A model generated the notes under the pieces. It was not told the origin of the DNA, made no database searches, and saw only the letters and a list, made by a program, of their open reading frames with translations. Below, one piece after another: positions 1-12,072 of a stretch of DNA of 64,000 nt. The position numbers and the translations under genes were made by a program. Each line of letters starts with the position of its first letter. The first letter of the stretch is position 1. Location: positions 558,001-622,000 of the forward strand of contig CABDWT010000002.1 of NCBI GenBank assembly GCA_901456055.1, read 5' to 3'. The DNA comes from Phytobacter ursingii. GTDB taxonomy: Bacteria; Pseudomonadota; Gammaproteobacteria; Enterobacterales; Enterobacteriaceae.

Positions 1-2551
<2,551 letters not shown>

Positions 2552-2596
2552 CAGATTCTCGGTTCCGTATTTATCACACAGGCAGTTAAGCCGGTT

Positions 2597-3523
2597 CTAT
2601 AGCCCAAACAATTCGCGGGCCGTTAACTCATCACGCGCGATCTGCGCTTTAAGCTCATCCAGCGATGTAAATCGCTGCTCGTTGCGTATTTTTTTACGCA
2701 GTACTACATCTATATGGCGTCCATAGAGGTCCATTACAACGTCCAGCAGATGAACTTCAAGCTGCTGGCGAACCCCGGCTACCGTCGGGCGCGTACCAAT
2801 GTTGGCCACACCAGGCAGTAAAGTATCGCCTAAGCCAGCCACTTCTACCGCATAGACCCCTTTGACCGGGGAAACCTGGCGGCGCAGCGGTATGTTCGCC
2901 GTCGGAAAACCAATCGTGCGCCCCAGTTCGTCGCCGTGAACCACACGCCCGGAGATGCTAAACGGATGGCCCAGCAGTTGTTCCGCAAGCTCAAGGTTGT
3001 CGTCGGCCAGCGCCTGGCGTACCGCCGTACTGCTCACGCGTGCCCCGCCAGAGCAGAAGGTTTGCGTGCTGGTCACGTCAAAGCCGTATTTCAGACCGGC
3101 TTTCTGTAATAACAAGAAATCCCCCTGGCGACCAGCGCCAAAGCGGAAGTCATCACCCACGGCGAGGAATTTCACGCCGAGTTTGTCAACCAGCAGGTCG
3201 CTGACGAAGGCTTGCGCCGTCAACGCGGCAAAACGTCGGTCAAAACGTACGCACAGTACGTAATCAACGCCACATTCGGCCAACAGGCGCACTTTTTCTC
3301 GCAGTCGGGTCAGGCGCGCGGGCGCTTTATCACCCGCGAAAAGTTCGAGAGGTTGCGGCTCGAATATCATCACCACTACGGGGAGAGCACGGGTACGACC
3401 TTCTTCGCTAAGCCCTTGTAAAAGCGCCTGATGGCCGCGATGCACGCCGTCGAAATTACCAATAGTCAGCACACACCCGTGCGGTGCCTGGCTGAGATTA
3501 TGTATGCCGCGTATCAGCTTCAT
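2597..3523 (-). CDS. ribF: Bifunctional riboflavin kinase / FAD synthetase
   Basis: Converts riboflavin to FMN and then FAD. The N-terminal nucleotidyltransferase half carries GNFDGVHRGHQALL; the C-terminal flavokinase half carries GRTIGFPTANIPL and GVANIGTRPTV. I chose the ATG at 3521-3523 (MKLIRGIHNLSQAP) because it matches the E. coli start; the frame is open 15 codons further upstream. At 308 aa it is slightly shorter than E. coli RibF (313), ending at FGL without the usual short tail. It is the first gene before ileS and is divergent from rpsT. Confidence 0.96.
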   Translation of the reverse strand: MKLIRGIHNLSQAPHGCVLTIGNFDGVHRGHQALLQGLSEEGRTRALPVVVMIFEPQPLELFAGDKAPARLTRLREKVRLLAECGVDYVLCVRFDRRFAALTAQAFVSDLLVDKLGVKFLAVGDDFRFGAGRQGDFLLLQKAGLKYGFDVTSTQTFCSGGARVSSTAVRQALADDNLELAEQLLGHPFSISGRVVHGDELGRTIGFPTANIPLRRQVSPVKGVYAVEVAGLGDTLLPGVANIGTRPTVAGVRQQLEVHLLDVVMDLYGRHIDVVLRKKIRNEQRFTSLDELKAQIARDELTARELFGL

Positions 3524-3774
3524 GTCTGGCTCAAAACAGTGAAAATCGTCAGAGTATACCTTGTACAACGTGCGACGTTAACCGACGATTGCCCGAACCT
3601 GCCAGAAAGGAGAAGGATTTCATCAGGCTGCCTTCTTAGCGCATGAAAAACTGGCCCAGAAAGCGATTTTTATAGTGGAAAAGCTGTATTCGATGACCAC
3701 AAGCTGGTAGAATCCTGCGCCATCACTACGTAACGTAGCGTCGTAGATTAACGGCGCTTATTTGCACAAATCCA

Positions 3775-3803
3775 TTGACAAAAGAAGGCTAAAAGGGCAT
3801 ATT
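3775..3803 (+). promoter_or_regulatory. Sigma-70 promoter of rpsT (P2-like)
   Basis: A consensus -35 TTGACA (3775-3780), a 17-bp spacer and CATATT (3798-3803) stand about 48 bp before the rpsT start codon. This corresponds in position to the strong proximal rpsT promoter of E. coli. Confidence 0.75.
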
Positions 3804-3829
3804 CCTCGGCCTTTGAATTGTCCATATAG

Positions 3830-4114
<285 letters not shown>

Positions 4115-4142
4115 TCGCCCGCTTGTTGTGCTTTGTGAAAGA

Positions 4143-4165
4143 ACCCGCGTAAAGCGGGTTTTTTT
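4143..4165 (+). terminator. Rho-independent terminator of rpsT
   Basis: AACCCGC/GCGGGTT stem with a 4-base loop, followed by a run of T residues, 28 bp past the rpsT stop. Confidence 0.85.
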
Positions 4166-4172
4166 ATGCCTG

Positions 4173-4874
4173 TTACCTGACGTCAATGCCGAGTAATGTC
4201 TGTAACCCCTGCCGACCTTTCGCGGTAAGCGTGACTTCACGAAAACCGGGCGTCCGGCGGATCCATCCCTTCGTTTCAAAATAAATCAACAACACCGCGC
4301 CTGCATGGCCACCCAGATGAAAGCGCCGCTCACTCCAGTCAAGACAGGCACAGCTACGTTTACGCGTTGATTTACTCTCCAGTGTCAGCCCCATCCGGGT
4401 AAAAAATGTCAGCCCTTCTTCGGTAAGCGACGCCCCATCAGCGGTCAGGTACTCTTTTTCCACCAGCGCATCATAAATACTTACCGCCAGCTCGCCCGCC
4501 AGATGATCGTAACAGGTACGCGCATGCCGCAGCGCCACGGGCGTGCGCGTTGCGAAAGGTTTATCCCGTCGCCAGGAGATTCCCATCATCATTTCAATCA
4601 ACCGGGCAACCTCTTTGCCTGCCAGGCGGTAGTAACGATGGCGTCCCTGTGAAAGGAAACAGACCAGTTGGCTGTCAACCAGCTTACTCAGATGTGCGCT
4701 GGCGGTAGAGGCCGCAACGCCTGCCGCCACGCTCAATTCCGTTGCCGTCCATGCCCGCCCATCCATTAGCGCACACAGCATTTTCACGCGTGAAGGATCC
4801 GCCATCGCCGCGGCAACTGCCGCGACCGAAAGCTCAAGCGCGTCGTCAGAAAGATGCTCAGGATGATGTTGCAT
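4173..4874 (-). CDS. ArsR-family winged-helix transcriptional regulator
   Basis: A 233-aa protein from the ATG at 4872-4874 ([11 protein letters not shown]); an upstream in-frame ATG at 4916 lies inside the preceding gene and is less likely. Residues about 15-95 form an ArsR-type helix-turn-helix: [19 protein letters not shown], then a recognition-helix region around [14 protein letters not shown] and a wing with GRHRYYRLA. The C-terminal half has a [15 protein letters not shown] segment with cysteines and histidine that could bind metal, which is only an inference. Its start overlaps the end of the ACT-domain gene by 17 bp, so the two are translationally coupled. Probably the local or autogenous regulator of the three-gene operon. 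Specific ligand unknown. Confidence 0.8.
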   Translation of the reverse strand: MQHHPEHLSDDALELSVAAVAAAMADPSRVKMLCALMDGRAWTATELSVAAGVAASTASAHLSKLVDSQLVCFLSQGRHRYYRLAGKEVARLIEMMMGISWRRDKPFATRTPVALRHARTCYDHLAGELAVSIYDALVEKEYLTADGASLTEEGLTFFTRMGLTLESKSTRKRSCACLDWSERRFHLGGHAGAVLLIYFETKGWIRRTPGFREVTLTAKGRQGLQTLLGIDVR

Positions 4875-5256
4875 AAACCGCCCAGGGTTCTGTTGCCTCG
4901 CTGGCAACGATATCATTATCCGTCACCAGTATGAGCTGATTTGCGTGATCGCTGTACTGCACAAGAATATTTACGCCCTGGGCCGCAAGCGCTGCCGTTA
5001 TCTCACCCAGCTCACCAGGTCGCTCCTGTTTGAGCTTACGGATCAGAGGCCTGCGCAGTTCGCGGACATCAAAATCATGATGCTCCAGTACCGCTTTTGC
5101 CCGTACGCCCTCTTCCACCAGAAAATGCGCATGTGCTTCATTGCCACAGGTAAAAACGCCACCGCCCTCCAGACCGATACCATTGCTACCCAGCGTTTTG
5201 CCCAGTCTCGCCAGTTCACCCGGCAGGTTTTTCAGTACTACGTGAATGTCGTACAT
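4858..5256 (-). CDS. Double ACT-domain protein
   Basis: A 132-aa cytoplasmic protein starting at 5254-5256 ([18 protein letters not shown]). Two ACT-like halves are visible, about residues 1-62 and 66-120, each with the motif 'leu-pro/arg-pro-GELA/GELGEI' typical of small-molecule-binding ACT folds ([14 protein letters not shown] and [13 protein letters not shown]). No enzyme domain is attached, so it is probably a ligand-binding regulatory or carrier subunit. It lies 4 bp after the ABM gene and overlaps the ArsR gene, consistent with one transcript. The ligand cannot be assigned; an amino acid is the usual ACT ligand. Confidence 0.72.
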   Translation of the reverse strand: MYDIHVVLKNLPGELARLGKTLGSNGIGLEGGGVFTCGNEAHAHFLVEEGVRAKAVLEHHDFDVRELRRPLIRKLKQERPGELGEITAALAAQGVNILVQYSDHANQLILVTDNDIVASEATEPWAVYATSS

Positions 5257-5260
5257 CACC

Positions 5261-5572
5261 TTACCCCCGGCTTTCCGATGAATATTCCCGTTCCAGACGG
5301 GCGATACGAATGCGGTAAAAGGCGAAAATTTCGTTACGCCCCTCCGTCTGAGCGGCACGGTGAAGGTGATGCGCTTTCCACGTCTGAATGGCCGCCTCAT
5401 CACGCCACCAGGATAGCGAAAGGATTTTGCCGGGCGTCGCCAGGCTTTGAAAACGCTCGATTGAAATAAAGCCGTCGATATCGGCAAGCAGTGGTTTCAG
5501 TTCCGCAGCCAGTTCAAGGTAACGTTCTTGCTTTGCCGCAACCGCGTCGGCTTCGAAAAGTACAGCAATCAT
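5261..5572 (-). CDS. ABM-fold (antibiotic biosynthesis monooxygenase-like) protein
   Basis: A 103-aa protein with the pattern of the ABM/dimeric alpha-beta-barrel family: an early strand [10 protein letters not shown], helix [15 protein letters not shown], then the hallmark DGFISIERF...[15 protein letters not shown]. Members are cofactor-poor monooxygenases or heme/quinone-handling proteins; many are of unknown function. It has a good ribosome-binding site (AGGAG, about 6 bp before ATG 5570-5572) and is first in the operon with the ACT and ArsR genes. The substrate is not inferable from sequence. Confidence 0.75.
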   Translation of the reverse strand: MIAVLFEADAVAAKQERYLELAAELKPLLADIDGFISIERFQSLATPGKILSLSWWRDEAAIQTWKAHHLHRAAQTEGRNEIFAFYRIRIARLEREYSSESRG

Positions 5573-5659
5573 GATTTATCTCCTGCATGGGTAAGAGAGA
5601 TAAATCTACCGTGCTGAAAAAGTCATGCTTCGGTGGTTAACGAAATATGGCGCGTGTTA

Positions 5660-6553
5660 TCAGGGGTACTTGAATAGCCGGGAATAATCACGATTACAGA
5701 TTCGCTGTACGGCGGGATGCTGAATCATACGTTCGGCAAAAATGGCGTGGTACTCTTCCATCACGTTATCCACACGCCCAATTTCAACGATATTCTCATC
5801 GGCAAAATAATCTTTTGCATAGAGCGTCGGAGCGACAAAAATGGCATTGTGCGCGGCGCCAAACGATTTCATCAACGCCGCATCATCAAACTCGCCCAGC
5901 ACTTCAACATTCAGCCCCTGCGAATTAAACCAGTTAAGTAGCTTACGTCCGAGCATCGACCGACTGCCCGGGATCAGCAACCGACGCTCTTCAAGACAGG
6001 CAGGGAAAGGCTTGCTAAACGAAGGTTTCCGGCACCAGAAGCTGACGCTGCACTCGCCAATCTTCACCGAGAAGAGCCCTTCCTGATGCGTGGAATCTAT
6101 CGGGCAATCTGAAATAATCATATCGAGCTTATGCTGACTCAACTGTTCGAGCAGCATCTCATGGGTTGATTCAAAACAACGTAAATGGATGGGCTCACCT
6201 TCCTGAACCACGGCATCGAGAATACCGCTCACCAACTGTTTTGACAGGGCATCCGCTACCCCGACATCAAACAACAAATGAGACTCTTTACGATAGTTAA
6301 CGATATCCAGCATTTCCTGGCTTAACGTAAACATCTTATCGGCGTAACGAAAAACCAGCTCACCAAGTTCGGTCGGTTCCAGCCCCCTTCCCCGACGTTT
6401 AAAGAGCTTACCTTGCAGGCGCTCTTCCAGCGCCTTGATTTGCCCGGTAATCGTTTGTGGCGTGAGATATAACGCTTCCGCAGCACCGACGACAGATCCC
6501 GCGCGATATACCTGCCAGAAATAGTAAAGATGGTTGTAGTTGATGTTCGACAT
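5660..6553 (-). CDS. nhaR: LysR-type activator of nhaA
   Basis: LysR regulator that activates nhaA in response to Na+. The N-terminal HTH ([20 protein letters not shown], then [14 protein letters not shown]) and the co-inducer domain match E. coli NhaR closely; 297 aa against 301. It lies 60 bp downstream of nhaA on the same strand, the conserved nhaAR arrangement. The C-terminus (RLFKYP) is shorter than in E. coli. Confidence 0.95.
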   Translation of the reverse strand: MSNINYNHLYYFWQVYRAGSVVGAAEALYLTPQTITGQIKALEERLQGKLFKRRGRGLEPTELGELVFRYADKMFTLSQEMLDIVNYRKESHLLFDVGVADALSKQLVSGILDAVVQEGEPIHLRCFESTHEMLLEQLSQHKLDMIISDCPIDSTHQEGLFSVKIGECSVSFWCRKPSFSKPFPACLEERRLLIPGSRSMLGRKLLNWFNSQGLNVEVLGEFDDAALMKSFGAAHNAIFVAPTLYAKDYFADENIVEIGRVDNVMEEYHAIFAERMIQHPAVQRICNRDYSRLFKYP

Positions 6554-6613
6554 AGCGCCTTCGCTCCCTGATTGACGTTTTTGGGAAGGCCATCGCGCCT
6601 TCCCATCCAGAGA

Positions 6614-7774
6614 TCAACGGACTATGCGCGAACGCAACAGACAGTATCCCACCACCGCAGCCAGGATTGAACCTGTAAGAATGCCTAATTTCGCCCAGGC
6701 CACCATATGTGTATCGACGTCACCAAACGCCAGGGTTGCGATGAAAATCGACATGGTAAAACCAATACCACAAAGCACGCCGACCGCCATAATTTGTTTA
6801 AACGCAGCCCCCTGCGGCAGTTTTGCCAGTTTGAGGCGAAGCGCCAGCCAACAAAAAAGGGTTATACCGACCGGTTTACCGATAAACAGACCGGCAATCA
6901 CCCCCATTGGCAACAGTGACGTCAGTCCAGCAAAGGTGACCCCTTCAAGCGATACGCCCGCATTAGCAAAGGCAAACAAGGGCAGAATCAACCAGCCGAC
7001 CCAGGGGTGGATCGTATCGACTACCTGACGAGCCGGAGAGAGGCCGTCCTTCTCTTTCAGAGGGATAAAGAAGCCCAACACAACCCCGGCCAACGTGGCA
7101 TGAATGCCCGATTTCAATACCGCCGTCCACAACACGACGCCCACCAAAATATAAATACCGATCCGGCGGACGTTAAGGGCATTCAGTACCGCCAGCGCAA
7201 CAATGGCCGCCGCCGCAACGCTCAGCGAGACCAGCGACAGATCGCTGGTGTAAAACAGCGCGATAATAATGATTGCGCCAAGGTCATCGATGATCGCCAG
7301 CGCCATCAGGAAAATTTTCAGCGCCGGGGGAATACGGTCGCCGAGCAATGCCAGTACGCCAAGGGCAAAGGCAATGTCTGTCGCCGCAGGAATCGCCCAG
7401 CCGTGGCGAGCTAAGGGATCAGGGAAATTAAACGCCAGGAAAATCAGCGCCGGGGCGATCATACCGCCCAGCGCGGCGATCACCGGAAAAATAGCCTGTT
7501 GGCGACTGGCAAGCGAACCTTGCATCAGTTCATATTTCACTTCAAGGCCAACCATCAGGAAAAAGACCGCCATAAGCGCGTCATTAATCCATAACAGCAT
7601 GTTTTTATTGATTTCCAGTGCACCGAACTTGAACGCAACCGGGATATCAAGAAAAGCCTGATAACCGGCTTTGGTCACATCCAAATTGGCGCAGAACATC
7701 GCCAGTACGGCAGCAACGATGAGGACAATCCCGCCTGAGATATCACTGCTAAAAAAACGTTGTAGAAATTTCAT
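6614..7774 (-). CDS. nhaA: Na+/H+ antiporter NhaA
   Basis: Inner-membrane electrogenic Na+(Li+)/H+ antiporter with 12 membrane segments (386 aa; E. coli 388). Key residues are present: the adjacent aspartates D163-D164 in [10 protein letters not shown] and D133 in [11 protein letters not shown], and a lysine-rich [13 protein letters not shown] segment of the pH sensor. Start at 7772-7774 ([15 protein letters not shown]). Transcribed with nhaR; the 169-bp upstream gap would hold the Na+-responsive promoter. Confidence 0.97.
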   Translation of the reverse strand: MKFLQRFFSSDISGGIVLIVAAVLAMFCANLDVTKAGYQAFLDIPVAFKFGALEINKNMLLWINDALMAVFFLMVGLEVKYELMQGSLASRQQAIFPVIAALGGMIAPALIFLAFNFPDPLARHGWAIPAATDIAFALGVLALLGDRIPPALKIFLMALAIIDDLGAIIIIALFYTSDLSLVSLSVAAAAIVALAVLNALNVRRIGIYILVGVVLWTAVLKSGIHATLAGVVLGFFIPLKEKDGLSPARQVVDTIHPWVGWLILPLFAFANAGVSLEGVTFAGLTSLLPMGVIAGLFIGKPVGITLFCWLALRLKLAKLPQGAAFKQIMAVGVLCGIGFTMSIFIATLAFGDVDTHMVAWAKLGILTGSILAAVVGYCLLRSRIVR

Positions 7775-7857
7775 GCTCTTCTCTCGATTTACAACTCCCT
7801 TGGGCGCTTATCTTACCCCGGTAGAATCATCGATAAAATCAGATAAATTTTGGGGAT

Positions 7858-7878
7858 AAACTCGGTTATACCGAGTTT
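7858..7878 (-). promoter_or_regulatory. Perfect inverted repeat upstream of nhaA
   Basis: AAACTCGG / CCGAGTTT with a 5-base A/T loop, 84 bp before the nhaA start. It could be a terminator of the upstream sulfatase operon or an operator; there is no long U-run on the minus strand, so termination is uncertain. Confidence 0.45.
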
Positions 7879-7904
7879 ATATAATAATAGGTTTATCATG
7901 AGGT

Positions 7905-7932
7905 ATTCAGGCGTTGCATGCTTCGCCTGAAT
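7905..7932 (-). terminator. Hairpin after the sulfatase operon
   Basis: ATTCAGGCG / CGCCTGAAT, 9-bp perfect stem with a 10-base loop, 12 bp past the stop of the zinc-ribbon gene. No T-run follows, so it is a stable 3' end or a weak terminator. Confidence 0.45.
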
Positions 7933-7943
7933 AGGGGCATTCT

Positions 7944-9221
7944 CTAATGGCAGGCGGAAGGCTCGAGCGGCAGTAACGTGCGGGTCTGGTTGTATTCATA
8001 TTTCATAAAATCAAGGACCATTGTCAGATTTGCCGGGGACAGGCGCGTCATCTGACCGTAAAAAGGATGCGATTCGACATAATGAATAAATCGCGTCGCG
8101 GGTAACAGCGTCGCACGACACAACTCCCCAGGTTTTTTACTGCCGGTCAAATTAGAGATGGCCATTGCGTAGTCAGGCGTGGAGAAGTAGCGCCAGACAT
8201 TGTTACGAATGCCTCCCGCCAGAAAATATCGCGGTGGGCGCGTCTGTTGTTGCGCGACAAGCCCGCGCTCAGCGACAAACGATATATGGCATCGCCCGCA
8301 CACCACATCAGCATGATTAGCTATCAAACATCCTCCATAAATAAAGCATTCATGTTCAAGGAAATGCTGAACATTGACAGAGCGTGCATCCGTTAATTTT
8401 TTCACCAGGTCGAAATGACGATACGCAGGCAAAACGGGCTTCACTATCATTCCTGCATCGTTTTTACGCAATGCGGCCATGCCATAATCAATATCGAATA
8501 ACGTCGCCCTTTGCGCAGTCAGTTTCTCTTTTCGTTGAACTATGTGGACAAACGTTCCGCTCAATGAGCGCTCGGTAAAACTGTGGGCGTACTGATATTC
8601 TTGTTCTACGCAGACAGGCGAATAATTGGTGGAGACGGCAACAACTTTGCCGCTATCCGCCTCGGCGGTCACCAGGATATAGAGCAAATTGCCCGAACCC
8701 AGATAAGGCAGAACAAAAGCGCGCGTACATAAAGTAATGTCATATGCCTGGAACATAAACTGTGATTCAAGGCTATTAACCTGCCGTGCCAGTCGGGAAA
8801 ATTGTCGGCTCAGGGCAGTGCTGTCAAGACGCAGCTCATTGCGCAGATCCATCAAGGTAGCGCCTGCCGCAATGCCTTTACCCAACTCGCTTAAATTCTC
8901 TTTTTCCAGACTCGCCGGCGAAAAAAGGAATGTTCTGCTGCAATTACGGCAGAGGAGTCGGTTTTTACCTTTCGAAGAATAACCGTGTCGTTTAAACGCC
9001 GTCCCACCACAAAAAGGACACTGTTTTATCAATCCCTTCCACTCTTTATTAACTGCAGTACGAAAAACATTCAGTGAATGTCTGGAAATCCGCGGAAAGG
9101 TAAAACCGCATTCGCGACAAAGAATATCTTTGCCCTGCAGTTGATAATCGGGACTATGCAGAATGCCAAGGTTTTTGCAGCCAAATGTTTTGCAGCAGTC
9201 GACATCATGATGACCGAACAT
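7944..9221 (-). CDS. Three-zinc-ribbon protein, transposase-like, last gene of sulfatase operon
   Basis: A 425-aa protein of a family I cannot name. Visible elements: zinc ribbon 1 (C9/C10, C15, C35, C38); zinc ribbon 2 (C68, C71, C91, C94: CPFCGG ... LLCRNCSRTF), which resembles the InsA-type ribbon of IS1 transposases; an HTH-like helix pair at about 115-145; a strand with D161 (FQAYDITLC) followed by LLYILVTAEADSGKVVAVST, reminiscent of the start of an RNase H/DDE fold; and a third Cys cluster (C292, C298, C308, C311). No flanking terminal repeats were found, so it looks like a fixed or domesticated gene. It starts 21 bp after the maturase gene with an AGGAGG-like site. A role in regulation of the sulfatase genes is inference from location. 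Confidence 0.7.
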   Translation of the reverse strand: MFGHHDVDCCKTFGCKNLGILHSPDYQLQGKDILCRECGFTFPRISRHSLNVFRTAVNKEWKGLIKQCPFCGGTAFKRHGYSSKGKNRLLCRNCSRTFLFSPASLEKENLSELGKGIAAGATLMDLRNELRLDSTALSRQFSRLARQVNSLESQFMFQAYDITLCTRAFVLPYLGSGNLLYILVTAEADSGKVVAVSTNYSPVCVEQEYQYAHSFTERSLSGTFVHIVQRKEKLTAQRATLFDIDYGMAALRKNDAGMIVKPVLPAYRHFDLVKKLTDARSVNVQHFLEHECFIYGGCLIANHADVVCGRCHISFVAERGLVAQQQTRPPRYFLAGGIRNNVWRYFSTPDYAMAISNLTGSKKPGELCRATLLPATRFIHYVESHPFYGQMTRLSPANLTMVLDFMKYEYNQTRTLLPLEPSACH

Positions 9222-9242
9222 TGCTTTTCCTCCCTGAAATGC

Positions 9243-10448
9243 TCAGTTTGCCGATAATACATACCTTATATCTGCCGGCGAGTATCCATTATCAAACAGG
9301 GTTTTCATCGCTTGTATTAACGTGGAGGTATGAGAAAAGAAATGCCGATAGCCCTGACAAAGATAATTTTGTGGGGATAATCCCTCTGCCTGGGGCAAAA
9401 AACGATGTTTCGGGCAACCGCCATTACAGGCAAACAGCCATGGGCAGGAGTCACACTCACGAGAAAGGTATTTGTTTTTCGCTTCGCCAAAATTATGATT
9501 TTGCCGACTATTGTTCATCTCTCTGATTGTAGTGTTGCTGATATTGCCAAGTTTGTATTGCGGATAGACATAATGATCACAGTTATAAACATCACCATTC
9601 ATTTCCATAGCAAAAGCACTGCCGCATGTCGGAGCAAATACGCAAACCTGGGGCGGCAATCGACACCACGCCGCGAGAGTTTGCTCAAAGAGTTGCACCG
9701 AAATATCGCCGATATCCTCCCGGATCCACACATCAAAAATCGCCGAAAGAAATTCGCCGAACGCCAGAGAGTTCACCGACCAGGGCATCATCTCCGCTTG
9801 CCGTTCCTGCGGATGGGCCAGCGATGCAGCATCAGAAGTCGCGCTTCTTCGCTCCACCAGCGGGATAAACTGCATGTACTGACTACCCAGCGCTTTCAGA
9901 TAGCGGTAAACCCGAAGCGGGTGGGCCACGTTTGTCGCGTTGACCACTGTCAGGGTATTAAACGCGACCCCATGACGGGCAAGAAGACGGATCGCGCGCT
10001 CTACTTTTTCATGCGTTGGTTTTCCCGCCCGCGTCACCCGCCATGCATTATGCAACGCCGCATCGCCATCAATTGAGATGCCGACCAAAAAGGCGTTCTC
10101 ACGGAAAAACTCAGCCCAGCGATCGTCAATGAGTACGCCATTGGTCTGAAAGGTGTTTAAAATCTGTTTGCCATTGGCATAGCGTTTTTGCAGCGCGATG
10201 GCCTGCTGATAAAACGCTATCCCCATCAGTGTGGGTTCGCCTCCTTGCCAGGCGAAAATCACCTCGTCAACATCCTGCGCGGCAATATGCTGGGCAATGA
10301 AGCGCTCAAGGGTACTTTCGCTCATGCGGAAATTGTTATTTCTCTCGGGATAGAGCTTCTCTTTTTCGAGATAAAAACAATACTGGCAATCAAGGTTACA
10401 TACCGAACCGGTGGGTTTGACCATGATCTGGCAGCTTTTTCTTAGCAT
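9243..10448 (-). CDS. Anaerobic sulfatase-maturating enzyme (radical SAM)
   Basis: Radical SAM/SPASM protein that oxidises the active-site Cys (or Ser) of a sulfatase to formylglycine. I chose the ATG at 10446-10448 (MLRKSCQIMVKPTG, 401 aa) because an AGGGA site precedes it; the frame is open to 10523. The radical SAM cluster C17-C21-C24 is in CNLDCQYC; the SPASM domain cysteines include CVFAPTCGSAF, YNCDHYVYPQYKLG and CDSCPWLFACNGGCPKHRF. This is the pattern of AslB/YdeM/AtsB. The sulfatase lies 103 bp upstream on the same strand and has the matching Cys-type motif, so it is the likely client. The protein is cytoplasmic and acts before export. Confidence 0.93.
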   Translation of the reverse strand: MLRKSCQIMVKPTGSVCNLDCQYCFYLEKEKLYPERNNNFRMSESTLERFIAQHIAAQDVDEVIFAWQGGEPTLMGIAFYQQAIALQKRYANGKQILNTFQTNGVLIDDRWAEFFRENAFLVGISIDGDAALHNAWRVTRAGKPTHEKVERAIRLLARHGVAFNTLTVVNATNVAHPLRVYRYLKALGSQYMQFIPLVERRSATSDAASLAHPQERQAEMMPWSVNSLAFGEFLSAIFDVWIREDIGDISVQLFEQTLAAWCRLPPQVCVFAPTCGSAFAMEMNGDVYNCDHYVYPQYKLGNISNTTIREMNNSRQNHNFGEAKNKYLSRECDSCPWLFACNGGCPKHRFLPQAEGLSPQNYLCQGYRHFFSHTSTLIQAMKTLFDNGYSPADIRYVLSAN

Positions 10449-10462
10449 GGTATTCGTCCCTG

Positions 10463-10501
10463 AAATGAAAATAACCCGATCCTTCTCTATGAGAGATCGG
10501 G
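10463..10501 (-). terminator. Intercistronic hairpin between sulfatase and maturase genes
   Basis: On the minus strand CCCGATC ... GATCGGG (stem arms 10496-10501 and 10475-10480 plus inner TCTC/GAGA pairing) is followed by TTATTTTC. It resembles a partial terminator that would lower maturase expression relative to the sulfatase; it may instead stabilise the upstream message. Confidence 0.5.
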
Positions 10502-10551
10502 CGGGCAGTGCCCTAAGTGGCATAATTACTTCTTCTTATTATTAAATGCGT

Positions 10552-12054
10552 TTAACCCCAGGTAACTGGCGTAGGTTTTTCACCGCGCGCTTTCATCAGT
10601 GAGTCGTTATCAATATCCTGCTTATATTTCAGGAACTCGTCATACAGACGCTTTTCAACCTCAGGATTTTTGCCGATCTGGTTCATGGTTTCAGCCCGAT
10701 CCTGTTTGAGGTTGTAGAGATATTTCGCCTTCCCTTCGCGGTCGATTATCATTTTCCAGTCTCCGTCGCGAAGCGCCCACAAGTCGGTCGGATCGTCCTG
10801 GAAAGGCATATCAATACCAAAAATCAGTGGTTTTTCGCGTTTCAGTTCAACCTTCTCGAAAACAGGCATCAGGGACTGACCGTCAATAGTACGATCTTTC
10901 GGCAGATCGAATTTCATCATCTGTGCGAGCGTCGGCATCCAGTCCAGCCCGGAAGCCGGTGTGTCGGTTACCATCCCCTGCGGCAGATGCTTGCCATATT
11001 TAATGATCGCCGGAACACGTATTCCCCCTTCCCAGAGGTTATCTTTACGTCCGCGCAGGCCATCGGTCTCACCGGCCATATTCAGTTCGTAGACTTTACG
11101 AACTTCACGCGTTACCGGTCCGTTATCACTGGTAAAGATAATAATGGTATTGTCTTCTTCACCCATCGCCTTAATTTTTTCTACGACTTTACCTACCTGC
11201 TCATCCATATAGCTGATATTGGCGTAATACTCACCCGGCCCACGCCATGGTTTATCCGCCCAGTCGCCGTAATACATATCCGGGTGTTTCTTCTGGAATT
11301 CGCTCATATATTGCGAATACATATTGAGGTATTTCTTCGGCGAGGCCACAGGGGTGTGCACTTCGGTGAAGGCAACGTACAGGAAGAACGGTTTGTTCTC
11401 TTTCTTCTTCTCGCGCTCGTCCAACCAGTTCACCACTTCGGTACTGACCAGCTCACCGCTGAGTAATTTCGCTTCGCCAATGGGTTTACCGTTGCGAATA
11501 AAGGCATCCGGATACACGGCGCCGTAACGAGGACGCTCTTTTGCATTTGTCAGTCGTTCGTTAGTGATAAATCCACCCGCGTGAACAAGTGAGTAATCAA
11601 ACCCAACATCTTTAGCCTGCGGCTGATCTGTGCGATCCGCCCCGGCGTTAAGGTGTAATTTGCCCATTAACGCCGTGTCGTAGCCTTGCTCACGTAATAA
11701 ATTCGCTATGGTCACTTCGTTACGGCCAATTGATACATCTTTACCTGCCGGTATCCAGGAGCGAATACCGGTGCGAAAAGGCATACGCCCTGTGAGTAAG
11801 CCCGCACGCGAAGGTGAACAGAGCGGCGCGGGGGCGTAGTAATCGGTAAATTTGACGCCTTCCTGTGCTAATTTATCGATGTTTGGCGTTTTAACAATTT
11901 GATGACCATAGGTCCCCAGATCACCATAACCTAAATCATCCGTTAAAATTATTACCAAATTAGGGTGTTTCGCCTCTGCGGCATAAACGGGAGACAATGT
12001 GCTTCCTGCATATAACGCCAGACCAATCATACTGGCAGCAAATGTTTTCTTCAT
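10552..12054 (-). CDS. Periplasmic cysteine-type sulfatase
   Basis: A 500-aa type I sulfatase that would hydrolyse a sulfate ester in the periplasm. The signal peptide is residues 1-25 (MKKTFAASMIGLALYAGST... ending VYA before AEAKHPN). The metal-binding LTDDLGYGD contains D39 and D40; the formylglycine motif CSPSRAG has C79; further conserved pieces are HLNAG, FTEVHTPVASP and FTSDNGP (Asp-Asn of the active site). The Cys at the modified position is consistent with the anaerobic-type maturase downstream. It starts 18 bp after the outer-membrane protein gene. The substrate (aryl, glycan or other sulfate) is not known. Similar sulfatase/maturase genes occur near nhaA in Salmonella, from memory. 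Confidence 0.92.
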   Translation of the reverse strand: MKKTFAASMIGLALYAGSTLSPVYAAEAKHPNLVIILTDDLGYGDLGTYGHQIVKTPNIDKLAQEGVKFTDYYAPAPLCSPSRAGLLTGRMPFRTGIRSWIPAGKDVSIGRNEVTIANLLREQGYDTALMGKLHLNAGADRTDQPQAKDVGFDYSLVHAGGFITNERLTNAKERPRYGAVYPDAFIRNGKPIGEAKLLSGELVSTEVVNWLDEREKKKENKPFFLYVAFTEVHTPVASPKKYLNMYSQYMSEFQKKHPDMYYGDWADKPWRGPGEYYANISYMDEQVGKVVEKIKAMGEEDNTIIIFTSDNGPVTREVRKVYELNMAGETDGLRGRKDNLWEGGIRVPAIIKYGKHLPQGMVTDTPASGLDWMPTLAQMMKFDLPKDRTIDGQSLMPVFEKVELKREKPLIFGIDMPFQDDPTDLWALRDGDWKMIIDREGKAKYLYNLKQDRAETMNQIGKNPEVEKRLYDEFLKYKQDIDNDSLMKARGEKPTPVTWG

Positions 12055-12072
12055 TTCAGATCCTCTGAAAAA

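Noticed and set aside
4858-5487. A 209-codon version of the ACT protein starting at 5487
   Set aside because: The first 77 codons overlap the ABM gene in another frame and lack similarity; ATG 5254-5256 is placed correctly after the ABM gene.
7944-9221. Intact insertion sequence containing the zinc-ribbon gene
   Set aside because: No terminal inverted repeats or target-site duplication were found around it, and its start is spaced like a gene in an operon.
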